NCBI GenBank assembly: GCA_020161265.1
Contig: JAIUOC010000005.1
Span: 124,001-188,000, forward strand
Length of the DNA stretch: 64,000 nt
Source of the DNA: Chloroflexota bacterium
GTDB lineage: Bacteria; Chloroflexota; Chloroflexia; Chloroflexales; Herpetosiphonaceae
Direction of reading: 5' to 3'
Part shown: positions 35,281-44,337 of the stretch, piece after piece
How the letters are laid out: each line of letters opens with the position of its first letter
How positions within the stretch are numbered: position 1 is the stretch's first letter
Program-made: the position numbers and the translations under genes
The notes under the pieces: generated by a model
Seen by the model: the letters and a program-made list of their open reading frames with translations, nothing else
The model's database searches: none
What the model was told of the DNA's origin: nothing

Positions 35281-36311
35281 AACGATGGCTTGGAATTTTG
35301 TTAATTGGCCTCTTGGGCGCTTGCCAACAGCAACCAGCCGCCGCACCAAGTCAAGCCCAAATTATGCCCCAAGTGTGGATCGACGCACCACTAACTGGCA
35401 GCGCTTTGGAACTTGGTGAGATTCAAGTGCTGGCGCATGGTTATCATCCAATGGGCCTCAGCACGATTGAATTAAGCGTCAATGGCCAAGTTGTGGCAAC
35501 CCAACAACCAACCATGCGCGGCTCACAATTTGGCTATGCCAATCTCAAATGGCAACCGAGCCAAGCCGCCGCCTACCGTTTAGCCGTGCGTGCCCAAAGC
35601 AGCCAAGGCCAATGGAGCGATCCGGCGAGTGCTGAGGTCGCCGTTGGCCAGATTAATAGCCTGCGAGTAGCAGCCTTGCCCAGTGCAACCAGCGTGCCGA
35701 GTGCCACTACAACGCCAACCACTACCCCAACGACAACTCCAACGAGCTCACCAACCTTGACCGCAACTTCGACGCGACCAATTCCAAGCAATACAACCCG
35801 GCCAGCCCCAACGACCGTTCGGCCATCGAATACGCCGGTGCTCAGTACCAATACGCCGGTGCTACCAACCGCGACTGATACGCCTGCGCCACCAACGCCA
35901 ACTGATACACCAGTACCGCCAACCGCGACCGATACGCCAGTGCCGCCAACGCCAACCGATACGCCTATGCCAATTCTGCCACCAATTATTGGCGAGCCAG
36001 TAGCCTCAACTCGCGCTTTTGCCGAACAAAATGCCTGTGGCCTGCCCGACCAAATTACGATTAGCGTGTCAGTCGATAATTTGCCTGCTGGCGATGTGAG
36101 CTTGTACTATCACGCTGGACCAAGCCGCTGGCAATCGACGGTGATGCAAGGTGGTGGTGGTAATTGGAGCCGTACCTTGCTCGCGAAACGCGAAATGTCA
36201 GGGCAACGTTTTGGCTCATTCGAATATTACATTTTGGCCCAAGGCAGCGATGGTCAATCGGCCAAATCTCAAGTTTACGGTGGTATCGAGTATTTGCCAT
36301 GTAACCCTTAA
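35277..36311 (+). CDS. Lipoprotein with Ig-like domain and Thr/Pro-rich stalk
   Basis: A 344-residue lipoprotein (lipobox LLGAC, Cys16). Residues about 30-125 form an Ig-like domain (WIDAPLTGSALELGEIQVLA), residues about 140-235 a stalk of TPT, TDTPVPPTPTDTPVPPTATD units, and the last 100 residues a beta-rich domain with two cysteines (ENACGLPDQ region and EYLPCNP) containing VSLYYHAGPSRWQST. The stalk DNA consists of near-identical 24-base units and may vary in length. The start overlaps the preceding gene (ATGA). The function is unknown; a surface or cell-wall spacer protein is plausible. Confidence 0.78.
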   Translation: MKRWLGILLIGLLGACQQQPAAAPSQAQIMPQVWIDAPLTGSALELGEIQVLAHGYHPMGLSTIELSVNGQVVATQQPTMRGSQFGYANLKWQPSQAAAYRLAVRAQSSQGQWSDPASAEVAVGQINSLRVAALPSATSVPSATTTPTTTPTTTPTSSPTLTATSTRPIPSNTTRPAPTTVRPSNTPVLSTNTPVLPTATDTPAPPTPTDTPVPPTATDTPVPPTPTDTPMPILPPIIGEPVASTRAFAEQNACGLPDQITISVSVDNLPAGDVSLYYHAGPSRWQSTVMQGGGGNWSRTLLAKREMSGQRFGSFEYYILAQGSDGQSAKSQVYGGIEYLPCNP

Positions 36312-36515
36312 CAAAGGATGAATTATGAAGGATGAGGGATGAAAGGGAGAACATAGAACATAGAATTTTTGACGCAAAGGAACTATGGCTATCGGCTATC
36401 GGAAATGGATTGGACGATCAACAAACCAAAGCCGATAGCCGATAGCCAATCGCTCTTCGTGCCCTTCGTGGATCAAAACTCCCTATGTTCTATGCTCTAT
36501 GTCCTATGTTCTTGC
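36312..36515. repeat. Intergenic composite of inverted repeat words
   Basis: Starts with AGGATGAATTATGAAGGATG and GATGAGGGATGA, then AGAACATAGAACATAGAA, and ends with the reverse words TATGTTCTATGCTCTATG and CCTATGTTCTTG. In the middle TGGCTATCGGCTATCGG (about 36388-36404) faces CCGATAGCCGATAGCCA (about 36432-36448), followed by CTTCGTGCCCTTCGTGG. The gap between two convergent genes has no coding sequence. Confidence 0.65.
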
Positions 36516-38819
36516 TTATGGTTGCTGATACAAGCGCCGATAGGCTCCATAGTTGGCATAAACTACTTCAACGTAGTGGCGGGTTTCAGCGTAATCGATA
36601 ATTTCAATAAAACGGTCGGGATCAGCCACAACTCGACCATTAGCCCAACGTTCGGCATTGCCCGGCCCGCCGTTGTAGGCGGCAAACGCGCCGGGTAGGC
36701 TGCCACTCATATATTCAATTTGAGCATCGATATAATAAGCTCCAAAACGAATCGAGGTCACCGGATTATACAAATCATCGACGCTAAAGCCCTCAATGCC
36801 TAAATTCTGGGCAATACCCTCGCCAGTGCTGGGCATCACTTGGGCCAAGCCACGCGCCCCCACCCATGAAGTTGCATTCGGGTTAAAAATACTCTCTTGG
36901 CGCATCACTGCATACAACACCCGTGGATCAAGCCCAAACTCTTGGCTTTTGGTCACAACAGCGCTAGGATACGGCGTAGGATAGAGCAATTGGCGAATTG
37001 CGACGCTTGGCTCGCCAGCCTCAATTGGTGCAAGTTGTACCAACTTTTGGGCTGTGGTCACAGTAGCATAGGGCATATCGCTTCGTAAAGCGGCCAACGC
37101 CACTCGATAGATACTAAATGGATTATTCAAAGCGGCATCACGCGCGGCGATCCACTCGGCTTGGGCTTCGCCGTGCAAATCAGTCCAGCTTAATTCTTCG
37201 GCGCGTAAACTATATGGCTCAGTATCTAAGGTGTCGCTGGTTGGTGCGGTTGACCAACTGGCGATCCATTGCCAGCCTGCTTGCTCAGCCTCAGGGCTAA
37301 TTGGTGAGCCAATTGGCAGTTGATCGCCATCGTTAATGTTGAGGGCATCGGCGACCCGTGCCGCATAGTACGAATTGGGATCAGCTGCTTGAGCCGAACG
37401 CAGCAATTGCTCACCTTTTTCACGATTGCCACGGCTAATTTCCAAGCGCCCCAGCCAATAATAACCTTCGGCGCGGGGTGGCCCAATATTGCTATCGCCC
37501 AATAATTGCCAAACTGCCGCTGCCTGCTCAACCTGCCCCGTATCCCAGGCATAACGGCCTGCGGCGTGCAAGGCTTGTTGGCCTTCGTGACTCCACGGGT
37601 AGCGCTGGCCAAGCATAATTTGCGCATTGGCGGTGGCCGCTGGATCGCCGCTCCATGAGGTGATTTCGACGACGCGGCGCAAGGCTTCGGGTGCTAACGG
37701 ATCATCGGGATGGCGCTCGACAAAATCGAGATAAGCCAACCGTGAGCCTTCGCGATCGCCAGCTTGACCTTGGGTTTGAATCGCATCAAGTCGCGCTTGG
37801 CGGCCAATCGGCAGCTCGGCAAAACGCTCGGCAATACTATTAAATGCTGTTTGGGCACCAGCATAATCATCGAGCTGGCGCAAGGCCAAAGCCCGTTTGC
37901 GCTCGATTTCGGCGGCTTCTTCGCCAGTCAGGCCATTGGCCAGCACTTGGTCGAACAAACTGACCGCATCAAGATATTGACCATGGTTGTAGGCAATCCC
38001 AGCGGCGGCCAGCACTGGGGTTGATTCGCCCAAAGCTGCCAGTTCATCAATCGCAATTGGCGCTTCGCTCATGGTTGAGTGTTGGTTGATAATTTCGCGG
38101 AGCCATGTTCGGGCTTGTTCAGTTTTACCTAAGCGCTGAGCACGCCGCGCCGCATCGAGCAAGGTCGTTGAACGAAAACTGGGGGTGCGGGCGAAACTCA
38201 AAATAACTTCGAGTTGAGTAAGTGCTTGCTCGGCCTGCCCCGTTTGATCATAAAATTCTAAGGCTTTGTTTAAGCTGGCGACTCGCTGCGGCCCAGCCAT
38301 ATCATAGCGTCCGCTGGCAGCATAGGCTGCAATCGCTTGCTCGGTTTGGTTGGTTGCTTGCAGTTGGGCGGCGCGGCGTTGCGCAGCATAGCCACTCAAC
38401 AAGCCTTTAAGATCTTCATATTGTTGATAGGCCTCGATCGCGATCGCATGGTCGCCTTGAATTTCAGCGACCCGTCCCAGCAAAAACAGTGCTCGCAAAT
38501 GCCATTGATCATGGGTTTGCTCGTTGATAAAAGCACTTAATTGCGACCATGCAGCAGCCCAATCTTGGCGCAAGAAGGCACTATAGGCCACCCCAAATTT
38601 GGCAACTCGTGCTTCGGGTGCATCAGGGTATTGCAATAAAACCTGTTGATAATCGCTCAAGGCCAAATCAACTTGGTCGGCTTGTTGATGTTGCTCGGCT
38701 TGCTGCAACAACTGAGCGGGGGATGCTAGCGGCGTGGCGGTTGGTTGACCGACGACATCGCGGCTACAACTGGCTAAAAGTAGCACAATCAAGGCTACGT
38801 GTGGAAATTTTTTAAGCAT
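36516..38819 (-). CDS. Soluble lytic murein transglycosylase lipoprotein with TPR-like repeats
   Basis: A 767-residue protein starting at ATG 38819 (MLKKFPHVALIVLLLASC, lipobox Cys18); a longer frame upstream exists, and MKRDEIIM six codons earlier is an alternative start. About 550 residues of TPR-like helical repeats (ALSDYQQVLLQYPDAPEARVA and similar units) precede a C-terminal SLT domain with catalytic Glu in VMRQESIFNPNA, then GARGLAQVMPSTGEGIA and AAYNGGPGNAERW. It cleaves peptidoglycan glycan strands with formation of anhydromuramyl ends. The architecture equals Slt70 of Gram-negative bacteria, although Chloroflexota are thought to be mostly monoderm. Confidence 0.9.
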   Translation of the reverse strand: MLKKFPHVALIVLLLASCSRDVVGQPTATPLASPAQLLQQAEQHQQADQVDLALSDYQQVLLQYPDAPEARVAKFGVAYSAFLRQDWAAAWSQLSAFINEQTHDQWHLRALFLLGRVAEIQGDHAIAIEAYQQYEDLKGLLSGYAAQRRAAQLQATNQTEQAIAAYAASGRYDMAGPQRVASLNKALEFYDQTGQAEQALTQLEVILSFARTPSFRSTTLLDAARRAQRLGKTEQARTWLREIINQHSTMSEAPIAIDELAALGESTPVLAAAGIAYNHGQYLDAVSLFDQVLANGLTGEEAAEIERKRALALRQLDDYAGAQTAFNSIAERFAELPIGRQARLDAIQTQGQAGDREGSRLAYLDFVERHPDDPLAPEALRRVVEITSWSGDPAATANAQIMLGQRYPWSHEGQQALHAAGRYAWDTGQVEQAAAVWQLLGDSNIGPPRAEGYYWLGRLEISRGNREKGEQLLRSAQAADPNSYYAARVADALNINDGDQLPIGSPISPEAEQAGWQWIASWSTAPTSDTLDTEPYSLRAEELSWTDLHGEAQAEWIAARDAALNNPFSIYRVALAALRSDMPYATVTTAQKLVQLAPIEAGEPSVAIRQLLYPTPYPSAVVTKSQEFGLDPRVLYAVMRQESIFNPNATSWVGARGLAQVMPSTGEGIAQNLGIEGFSVDDLYNPVTSIRFGAYYIDAQIEYMSGSLPGAFAAYNGGPGNAERWANGRVVADPDRFIEIIDYAETRHYVEVVYANYGAYRRLYQQP

Positions 38820-39043
38820 AATAATCTCATCGCGCTTCATGGCAGCCATTGTAGCATAGCGACCCTGCAAACTCCGTGCCAACTGGCTAAGAACTTGATG
38901 AGATTTTGCAGTATTTCGCTTAACAATCGCCAAATCCCGCTTGATGCCTAGGCTAAATGCGCCCAAAGCCGTAGCTCAATTGCTTGATTCTATGGTTCAA
39001 TAGCACCATTAATCTTTGAAACGCGAGATAAGGAGCGCTTTTG

Positions 39044-39418
39044 ATGAAGCTTGAGCTTGTGGAAAAACCACCCCTGCGCTATCTGCTTGGGCCACAGCAA
39101 CAACCAGTTTTGCAAAAAATAAGTGAAATCAACCTGCTTTTAGAGCATTGTTTTGGCGAAGATTGTCTGAATCTGGCGTTATATGCTGAAAACCTAACCC
39201 TAGGCTTTTTTGATTTAAGCACCCGTGAGGCGGGTGAAATTTTGCAAAAACTCCGTCAGTATCATGTGAAATTGGCAATTATTGTTGATTTGAGCCAACA
39301 AGCCCATAGTCAATATTTTGCCGAGATGGCAGGCGAGGAAAACAAACAAGGCCATTGTTATTTCTGTGCAACCCTTGCCGAAGCCGAAGCTTGGCTTGCC
39401 CAAGATTTAGATAGTTAA
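39044..39418 (+). CDS. DUF4180 domain protein
   Basis: A 124-residue protein from ATG 39044 (AAGGAG eight bases upstream; the in-frame TTG before it is rejected). It fits DUF4180: LLLEHCFGEDCLNLALYAENL, then FFDLSTREAGEILQKLRQYHVKLAIIVDL and a closing AEAEAWL. The family has no established function. The 3' end overlaps the ATP-grasp gene on the other strand by 12 bases. Confidence 0.75.
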   Translation: MKLELVEKPPLRYLLGPQQQPVLQKISEINLLLEHCFGEDCLNLALYAENLTLGFFDLSTREAGEILQKLRQYHVKLAIIVDLSQQAHSQYFAEMAGEENKQGHCYFCATLAEAEAWLAQDLDS

Positions 39419-40309
39419 CTGTTGAGCCAAGGCCTGCAATAGTTCCTGGGCATCAGCATGATCGGGCAAACCTGATACTTGAGCATCGCCAAGTTCGATA
39501 ATCAGCCAATCACCTGTTTGGGTCAAGGCCAGATCTAATGTCCAAAAGCGACTTTGGATTTGTTGGGCCAGCGCGGCATAGCGCGACCAATCAGGGGTTG
39601 GCTGGCTCGGTTGATGATCCCAGTAGGGCGTAGCCCACAACAGCCTGCCATCAAGCCAAAAACTGCGATACTCGTAGGCCAAGGCTAAGCCACTTTGCTG
39701 GTGCATTTGCCAAATCTGCAATGGATGCCATGCACGCAGCACCACCCCACCAACCAAGGCCTCAGCTTGGCGCTCAATAAACGTCTGAATCACGCGGGCA
39801 CTTTGGGCTTGGTCGCTAGCATTGGGAATGAAACAAGCTTCATACCATTCATGTTTACGCGATTTTACATAGTCTTTGATGATCAAGGCGTGCTGATTAA
39901 AATACGTTGCTGCCTGGGCTGCAATGTTGCTTGCATCCAAACCTTGCTCGTGGGAAAACACTAAACTAGCTGGAGTTTGGTCGCCAAGCAAGGGCAACAC
40001 ATTCGGCAAATGATGACAAGCGACATATGCAGCGAGATCATTAATTAATTGGTAGTTTTTAGCCACCAAGCCCTGTGCCAATTGTTGATACTGGGCAAGG
40101 CTGAGCATCCAACCGCGATAGATGGCGAGAGTTGTCGCGGAAGCAACAGGCACACGGCGTAAGGCCTGCTTGATCGCACCATCAAATAAAGCCTCAAGAT
40201 CGATGACCGCCCAAGCTAGCCCTAATTGAGTAGCGGCAACAACTTCCGCAGCATACACAGCATCAACATGCGGCAAATTAAATGGTTCGGCAGGAAAAAG
40301 TACAAGCAT
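39407..40309 (-). CDS. ATP-grasp domain protein (DUF4343-like)
   Basis: A 300-residue protein without signal peptide. The C-terminal half looks like a compact ATP-grasp fold: ALIIKDYVKSRKHEWYEACFIP with the nucleotide-binding Lys, VLRAWHPLQ, LAYEYRSFWLDGRLLWATPYW, and LALTQTGDWLIIELGDAQVSGLP with the metal-binding end. DUF4343-type proteins are predicted ligases of unknown substrate. It is convergent with the DUF4180 gene, overlapping it by 12 bases. Confidence 0.7.
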   Translation of the reverse strand: MLVLFPAEPFNLPHVDAVYAAEVVAATQLGLAWAVIDLEALFDGAIKQALRRVPVASATTLAIYRGWMLSLAQYQQLAQGLVAKNYQLINDLAAYVACHHLPNVLPLLGDQTPASLVFSHEQGLDASNIAAQAATYFNQHALIIKDYVKSRKHEWYEACFIPNASDQAQSARVIQTFIERQAEALVGGVVLRAWHPLQIWQMHQQSGLALAYEYRSFWLDGRLLWATPYWDHQPSQPTPDWSRYAALAQQIQSRFWTLDLALTQTGDWLIIELGDAQVSGLPDHADAQELLQALAQQLTI

Positions 40310-40339
40310 AATGCAACATTATACATGCTCCTCAAGGTA

Positions 40340-40710
40340 AAAACCGAAACTACAAAGAACCCAAAGAGCCAGAAACCGCGAAGATCGCGAAGTATGTTTT
40401 AGCCACAGATTGCACAGATTAGCTTGATTATTGTTCCAATAGCTAATAGCCCAAAGCTATACATCCTCTGCGTCTCTGCGTTAAATTTCATCCCTCATCC
40501 TTCATCCTTCAATCGCTCTGTGCCTCTGCGTTAAAACTAACCCCTGGACTCTGGCCACCTGATCTCTAAATGTTGCCTTTTGGACTTCATCCCTCATCCT
40601 TCATCCTTCAATCGCTCTGTGCCTCTGCGTTAAAGCTAGCCCCTCGCCGCTGCCCCCTGATCCCTAAACCCGTTTTGACTTCTGACTTTTGACTTTTGAC
40701 TTTGTGCGCT
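40340..40710. repeat. Intergenic region packed with dispersed repeat words
   Basis: No gene is seen between 40310 and the nuo promoter. The region contains CGCGAAGATCGCGAAG, TTTAGCCACAGATTGCACAG (about 40398), CTCTGCGTCTCTGCGTTAAA (about 40467), and two nearly identical 48-base blocks at about 40488 and 40586, each made of TTCATCCCTCATCCTTCATC then AATCGCTCTGTGCC then TCTGCGTTAAA. It ends with TTTTGACTTCTGACTTTTGA-type repeats. Confidence 0.8.
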
Positions 40711-40811
40711 ACTCAAAATTGGCTGAATCGGGTATGATAGGCAGTAGAACGCAAAGTCAATTTAGCCGCGTCAGGTTGCCGCAAAACGCGGGTGAGCGTA
40801 CTTTGTCCTTT

Positions 40812-40839
40812 TTGACACAATCATCAATAAGGATATAAT
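40812..40839 (+). promoter_or_regulatory. Consensus promoter of the nuo operon
   Basis: Perfect TTGACA (40812-40817) and perfect TATAAT (40834-40839), 16-base spacer. Transcription would begin near 40846, which rules out the ATG at 40845 as the nuoA start and leaves a leader of about 32 bases before ATG 40878. Confidence 0.75.
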
Positions 40840-40877
40840 TCGTTATGCCGATTGTGTCCGTGCCGGAGGAGCAGCTT

Positions 40878-41234
40878 ATGCTACGGCCATTTTTGCCGAT
40901 CTTCATTATCTTTGTTGTTGGGGTGGTGATTCCCGTGGCAGCCTTGGTGCTGTCGGCCATCCTTGGCCCCAAAAAAGCAACAAAGCGCAAACTCATCCCT
41001 TACGAATCAGGGATGACCCCGCTGGGCGATGCTATGCAACGGATGCCAGTCCGTTTCTATGTGGTTGCCATGCTGTTCATCTTGTTCGATATTGAAATTA
41101 TCTTTTTAATGCCCTACGCACTTTATTTCCGCCAAATGGGCCTATTTGGGCTAGCCGAAATGGGCGCATTTATGGGCATTCTGCTAGTTGGCTTTGTCTA
41201 CATCTGGCGGAAAGGGGCGCTCCGATGGGATTAG
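40878..41234 (+). CDS. nuoA: NADH-quinone oxidoreductase subunit A
   Basis: A 118-residue membrane subunit. ATG 40878 is preceded by GGAGGAG and gives the normal family length; an ATG 33 bases earlier coincides with the predicted transcription start. Three membrane helices; the conserved loop [15 protein letters not shown] and helix [20 protein letters not shown] are hallmark sequences of NuoA/ND3. It sits at the membrane-arm/peripheral-arm junction and helps to couple quinone reduction to proton pumping. It overlaps nuoB by ten bases. Confidence 0.95.
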   Translation: MLRPFLPIFIIFVVGVVIPVAALVLSAILGPKKATKRKLIPYESGMTPLGDAMQRMPVRFYVVAMLFILFDIEIIFLMPYALYFRQMGLFGLAEMGAFMGILLVGFVYIWRKGALRWD

Positions 41235-41764
41235 AAGAAAAAGCTGGCGATTTGGGGATTGTTACGACAACCCTCGAAGGAGTCGTCAACTGGGGTCGCA
41301 CCAAGGCCATGTGGCCGATGTTGTTTGGTTTGGCTTGCTGTGCAATCGAAATGATGGCTGGTCAAGCCTCAAATTACGACATGTCACGCTTTGGGCTGGA
41401 GTTGATGCGGGCCTCACCGCGCCAAGCCGATTTGATGATTGTGGCAGGGCGGGTCAGCCGTAAGATGGCTCCGGTGCTGCGCCGCCTCTACGACCAAATG
41501 CCCGAACCCAAGTGGGTTGTGGCCATGGGCGATTGTGCCTCGTGTGGTGGGGTCTACAACAACTATGCCATCGTGCAAGGTGTTGATGAAATTGTGCCAG
41601 TTGATGTCTATGTGGCTGGCTGCCCACCTCGCCCCGAAGCCTTGATCGACGGGATTTTGCAATTGCACGAGAAGATCAAGCGCGACAAAATCACCGATCA
41701 CGCCGATGGCAAGCCGATTCGGATCGAACAAGCAGAACGTGGCGCACTTAAGCCACTTGGCTAA
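41225..41764 (+). CDS. nuoB: NADH-quinone oxidoreductase subunit B
   Basis: A 179-residue subunit carrying Fe-S cluster N2. The four ligands are seen: CC at residues 38-39 (LACCAIEMM), Cys104 (GDCASCGG) and Cys133 ([11 protein letters not shown]). N2 is the last cluster before quinone. The C-terminal 25 residues after the conserved core are charged and variable. The start overlaps nuoA by ten bases. Confidence 0.96.
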   Translation: MGLEEKAGDLGIVTTTLEGVVNWGRTKAMWPMLFGLACCAIEMMAGQASNYDMSRFGLELMRASPRQADLMIVAGRVSRKMAPVLRRLYDQMPEPKWVVAMGDCASCGGVYNNYAIVQGVDEIVPVDVYVAGCPPRPEALIDGILQLHEKIKRDKITDHADGKPIRIEQAERGALKPLG

Positions 41765-41783
41765 ATGTCGCCAATCTGTCGTG

Positions 41784-41830
41784 GGGCAATGGGCCTTGAT
41801 CACCGGCGATCAAGTGCTAAGGCATTGCCC
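41784..41830 (+). other. Long hairpin between nuoB and nuoC
   Basis: The 152-base nuoB-nuoC gap contains GGGCAATG (41784-41791) pairing with CATTGCCC (41823-41830), and inside it CTTGATC (41795-41801) pairing with GATCAAG (41808-41814). All other nuo junctions are short or overlapping. There is no T-run, so it may be a processing or stabilising element, or an inserted palindromic repeat. Confidence 0.6.
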
Positions 41831-41916
41831 TACGTTGTATTTGGTGCCACCATTACGCTGGCAACGCCCTGTTGCAGCGTCTCGCCGTGGCTGCGTCACT
41901 CTTCATTGAGGAAGCT

Positions 41917-42432
41917 ATGATTGATAGAGCAACCTTGGAGCAGCGCGTTTCTGCCCAATTCCCTACCGTTCGCATTGGCGATGAATCCGGCGATTTGTGC
42001 TTCACCGTCGAACGCCAGCAATTGCCAGCGCTGGCTGGTTGGCTGCGCGATGAGCCAGATCTCGCCTTTACCTTTTTAAATCAATTATGTGGGGTCGATT
42101 ACCTGGGGCGTGATCCACGCTTTGAGGTGGTCGTTCATTTGACCTCATTTCAAAATAAAATGCGGGTAACGTTGCATATTGAAGTGCCCGAAGCTGATCC
42201 AACTATTCCAACCTTGGCGCGGCTCTTTCCAACTGCCAACTTCCAAGAGCGCGAAACCTACGATATGTTTGGCATTATCTTCACCGGGCATCCTGGCTTG
42301 GAACGTATTTTGATGCCCGAAGATTGGCTAGGCCATCCCCAGCGCAAGGATCATCCCTTGGGCTATGAGGAAGTGGCTTTCACCCATAACGAAGATTGGA
42401 TTTACGCCAATAAGCCCTTCGCGAAGGAGTAA
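41917..42432 (+). CDS. nuoC: NADH-quinone oxidoreductase subunit C
   Basis: A 171-residue peripheral-arm subunit; ATG 41917 follows GAGGAAGCT. Family motifs: FLNQLCGVDYLG, FEVVVHLTSF, and the signature FQERETYDMFGIIFTGHPGLERILMPEDW, then HPLGYEEVAF. It supports the quinone-binding module together with NuoD. It is separate from nuoD, not fused. The stop is seven bases before nuoD. Confidence 0.95.
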   Translation: MIDRATLEQRVSAQFPTVRIGDESGDLCFTVERQQLPALAGWLRDEPDLAFTFLNQLCGVDYLGRDPRFEVVVHLTSFQNKMRVTLHIEVPEADPTIPTLARLFPTANFQERETYDMFGIIFTGHPGLERILMPEDWLGHPQRKDHPLGYEEVAFTHNEDWIYANKPFAKE

Positions 42433-42438
42433 TGCGCT

Positions 42439-43707
42439 ATGGTGATGCACGCACATGCGTATCCCGATATTGAAATTCCAACACCTTCGCAAATTGCGGC
42501 GGTGGCATTAAATAACGAGCCTGATGAAAACGGCGAGCAATCCATGGTGCTAAGCATGGGGCCGCAACACCCTTCAACCCACGGGGTGCTCCGGCTAGCC
42601 GTCGAACTCAATGGCGAAAACGTGGTGCAACTGGCTCCCGACGTGGGCTTTTTGCACACTGGCATCGAAAAAACCATCGAAACCAAAACCTACACCAAAT
42701 CAATTGTGCTGACCGACCGCATGGATTACCTTGCGCCGATGTCGAATAATATGGTGTATGTGGCGGCGATTGAAAAATTGATGCAGCAAGATGTGCCAGA
42801 ACGTGCCCAAACCTTGCGGGTATTGTTGCTGGAACTGACGCGGATCAACTCGCACTTGGTTTGGTTGGGCACGCACGCGCTCGACTTGGCCGCGATGAGT
42901 GTGTTTTTCTATGCGATGCGCGAACGTGAGTATATTCTCGATATTTTCGAGATGCTGACTGGCGCACGTATGATGACCAGCTATTTCCGGGTTGGGGGCT
43001 TGGCTTGGGATATTCCAGCCGATTTCATTCCAACGGTGGAAGATTTCTTGACCCACTTTTTGCCAAAGGTCGATGAATATGAAGATTTGTTGACCAACAA
43101 CTTGTTGTGGAAGCAACGTACCAAAGGCGTTGGTGTGGTCAATGCTGCTGATGCAATTGCCCTCGGCTTATCGGGCGCGAACTTACGCGCCAGTGGTGTC
43201 GATTGGGATTTGCGCAAAACCATGCCCTACAGTGGCTACGAAACCTACCAATTCGATGTACCAGTCGGCCAAGCTGGCGATATTTACGATCGCTATCGCT
43301 GTCGGGTGCAAGAAATGCGCGAAAGCGTCAAGATTGCCCGTCAAGCGATCGAGCGCGTCAAGCAAATGCATGGCCAGCCCTATGTGACCGAAAATCGTAA
43401 GGTTGCGCCACCACCCAAGAGCGAAATTACCTACAGCATGGAATCGCTCATTCACCACTTTAAGCTGTGGACGGAAGGCTTCCGCCCACCGCGTGGTTCG
43501 GCCTACGCGGCAATCGAATCACCACGAGGTGAAATTGGCTGTTATGTGGTGAGCGATGGCACTCCCAAACCATGGCGTGTCCACTTCCGCGCACCGTCAT
43601 TTATTAATTTGCAAGCCTTGCCCCACATCGCCAAAGGCAAATTGATGGCCGACTTGGTGGCATTGATTGCGAGCATCGATCCGGTGCTTGGTGAAGTGGA
43701 TCGTTAA
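42439..43707 (+). CDS. nuoD: NADH-quinone oxidoreductase subunit D
   Basis: A 422-residue 49-kDa subunit. The quinone-pocket motif MGPQHPSTHGVLRL, then TGIEKTIETKTYTK, DRMDYLAPMSNN, and the C-terminal ESPRGEIGCYVVSDG are present. It forms the quinone-reduction site with NuoB. AAGGAG lies nine bases upstream of ATG 42439; a second ATG two codons on is possible. nuoE follows after 13 bases. Confidence 0.96.
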   Translation: MVMHAHAYPDIEIPTPSQIAAVALNNEPDENGEQSMVLSMGPQHPSTHGVLRLAVELNGENVVQLAPDVGFLHTGIEKTIETKTYTKSIVLTDRMDYLAPMSNNMVYVAAIEKLMQQDVPERAQTLRVLLLELTRINSHLVWLGTHALDLAAMSVFFYAMREREYILDIFEMLTGARMMTSYFRVGGLAWDIPADFIPTVEDFLTHFLPKVDEYEDLLTNNLLWKQRTKGVGVVNAADAIALGLSGANLRASGVDWDLRKTMPYSGYETYQFDVPVGQAGDIYDRYRCRVQEMRESVKIARQAIERVKQMHGQPYVTENRKVAPPPKSEITYSMESLIHHFKLWTEGFRPPRGSAYAAIESPRGEIGCYVVSDGTPKPWRVHFRAPSFINLQALPHIAKGKLMADLVALIASIDPVLGEVDR

Positions 43708-43720
43708 GAAGGAGCCTCGG

Positions 43721-44245
43721 GTGCTGTACGAACAACACAAGGCTGAAATTGATGGAATTTTGGCCCGCTATCCTGTAGATCGCAAACGCTCGGCCTTGTT
43801 GCCGTTGTTATATTTGGCCCAAGATGTCTATGGCCGCTTGGATCGCGATTCAATTCGCGAAGTGGCCGAGATTCTTGATTTGCCCTATACCGATGTTTTT
43901 GAGGTCGTAGGTTTTTATACACTCTTTTATAACGAAGAAGTTGGCAAGGTTGTGCTCGATGTCTGCGACGACGTGCCATGCTGCTTCTGTGGTGCTGAAG
44001 AGTTGGTCGCCGATTTGGAAAATCGCCTGGGGATCAAAGCTGGCGAAACTACCAAAGATAAGGTTTTCACCTTGCGCCGCGTGAAATGTATTGCCGCTTG
44101 CGATCAAGCCCCAGTGCTGCAAGCCAACTTAGAGTTTCACAACCGCGTCTTGCCCGATAAAGTCGAAGCCATGCTCACCAAGCTGCGTAACGATGTCGAA
44201 TCTGGCAAGCCCGTGAGCATCTCTGGCCGCCTTGCAGAACGCTAA
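43721..44245 (+). CDS. nuoE: NADH-quinone oxidoreductase subunit E
   Basis: A 174-residue thioredoxin-fold subunit starting at GTG 43721, which has AAGGAG six bases upstream. The [2Fe-2S] N1a ligands are Cys82 and Cys87 (VCDDVPC) and Cys123 and Cys127 (VKCIAAC). It partners NuoF in the NADH-dehydrogenase module. A short repeat-rich gap separates it from nuoF. Confidence 0.94.
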   Translation: MLYEQHKAEIDGILARYPVDRKRSALLPLLYLAQDVYGRLDRDSIREVAEILDLPYTDVFEVVGFYTLFYNEEVGKVVLDVCDDVPCCFCGAEELVADLENRLGIKAGETTKDKVFTLRRVKCIAACDQAPVLQANLEFHNRVLPDKVEAMLTKLRNDVESGKPVSISGRLAER

Positions 44246-44325
44246 TATAAAGGATGAAGGATGAGGGATGAAAGATGAAGTAGCTACGGTTATGTTCATC
44301 CTTCATAATTCATACTTCATCATTC
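44246..44325. repeat. Inverted repeat words between nuoE and nuoF
   Basis: Forward GGATGAAGGATGAGGGATGA (about 44253-44272) is followed after a short core by the reverse TTCATCCTTCATAATTCATA (about 44297). The two can pair into a long imperfect hairpin within the nuo transcript. The same word family is seen elsewhere in this window. Confidence 0.7.
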
Positions 44326-44337
44326 GTGAGGGTGCTT

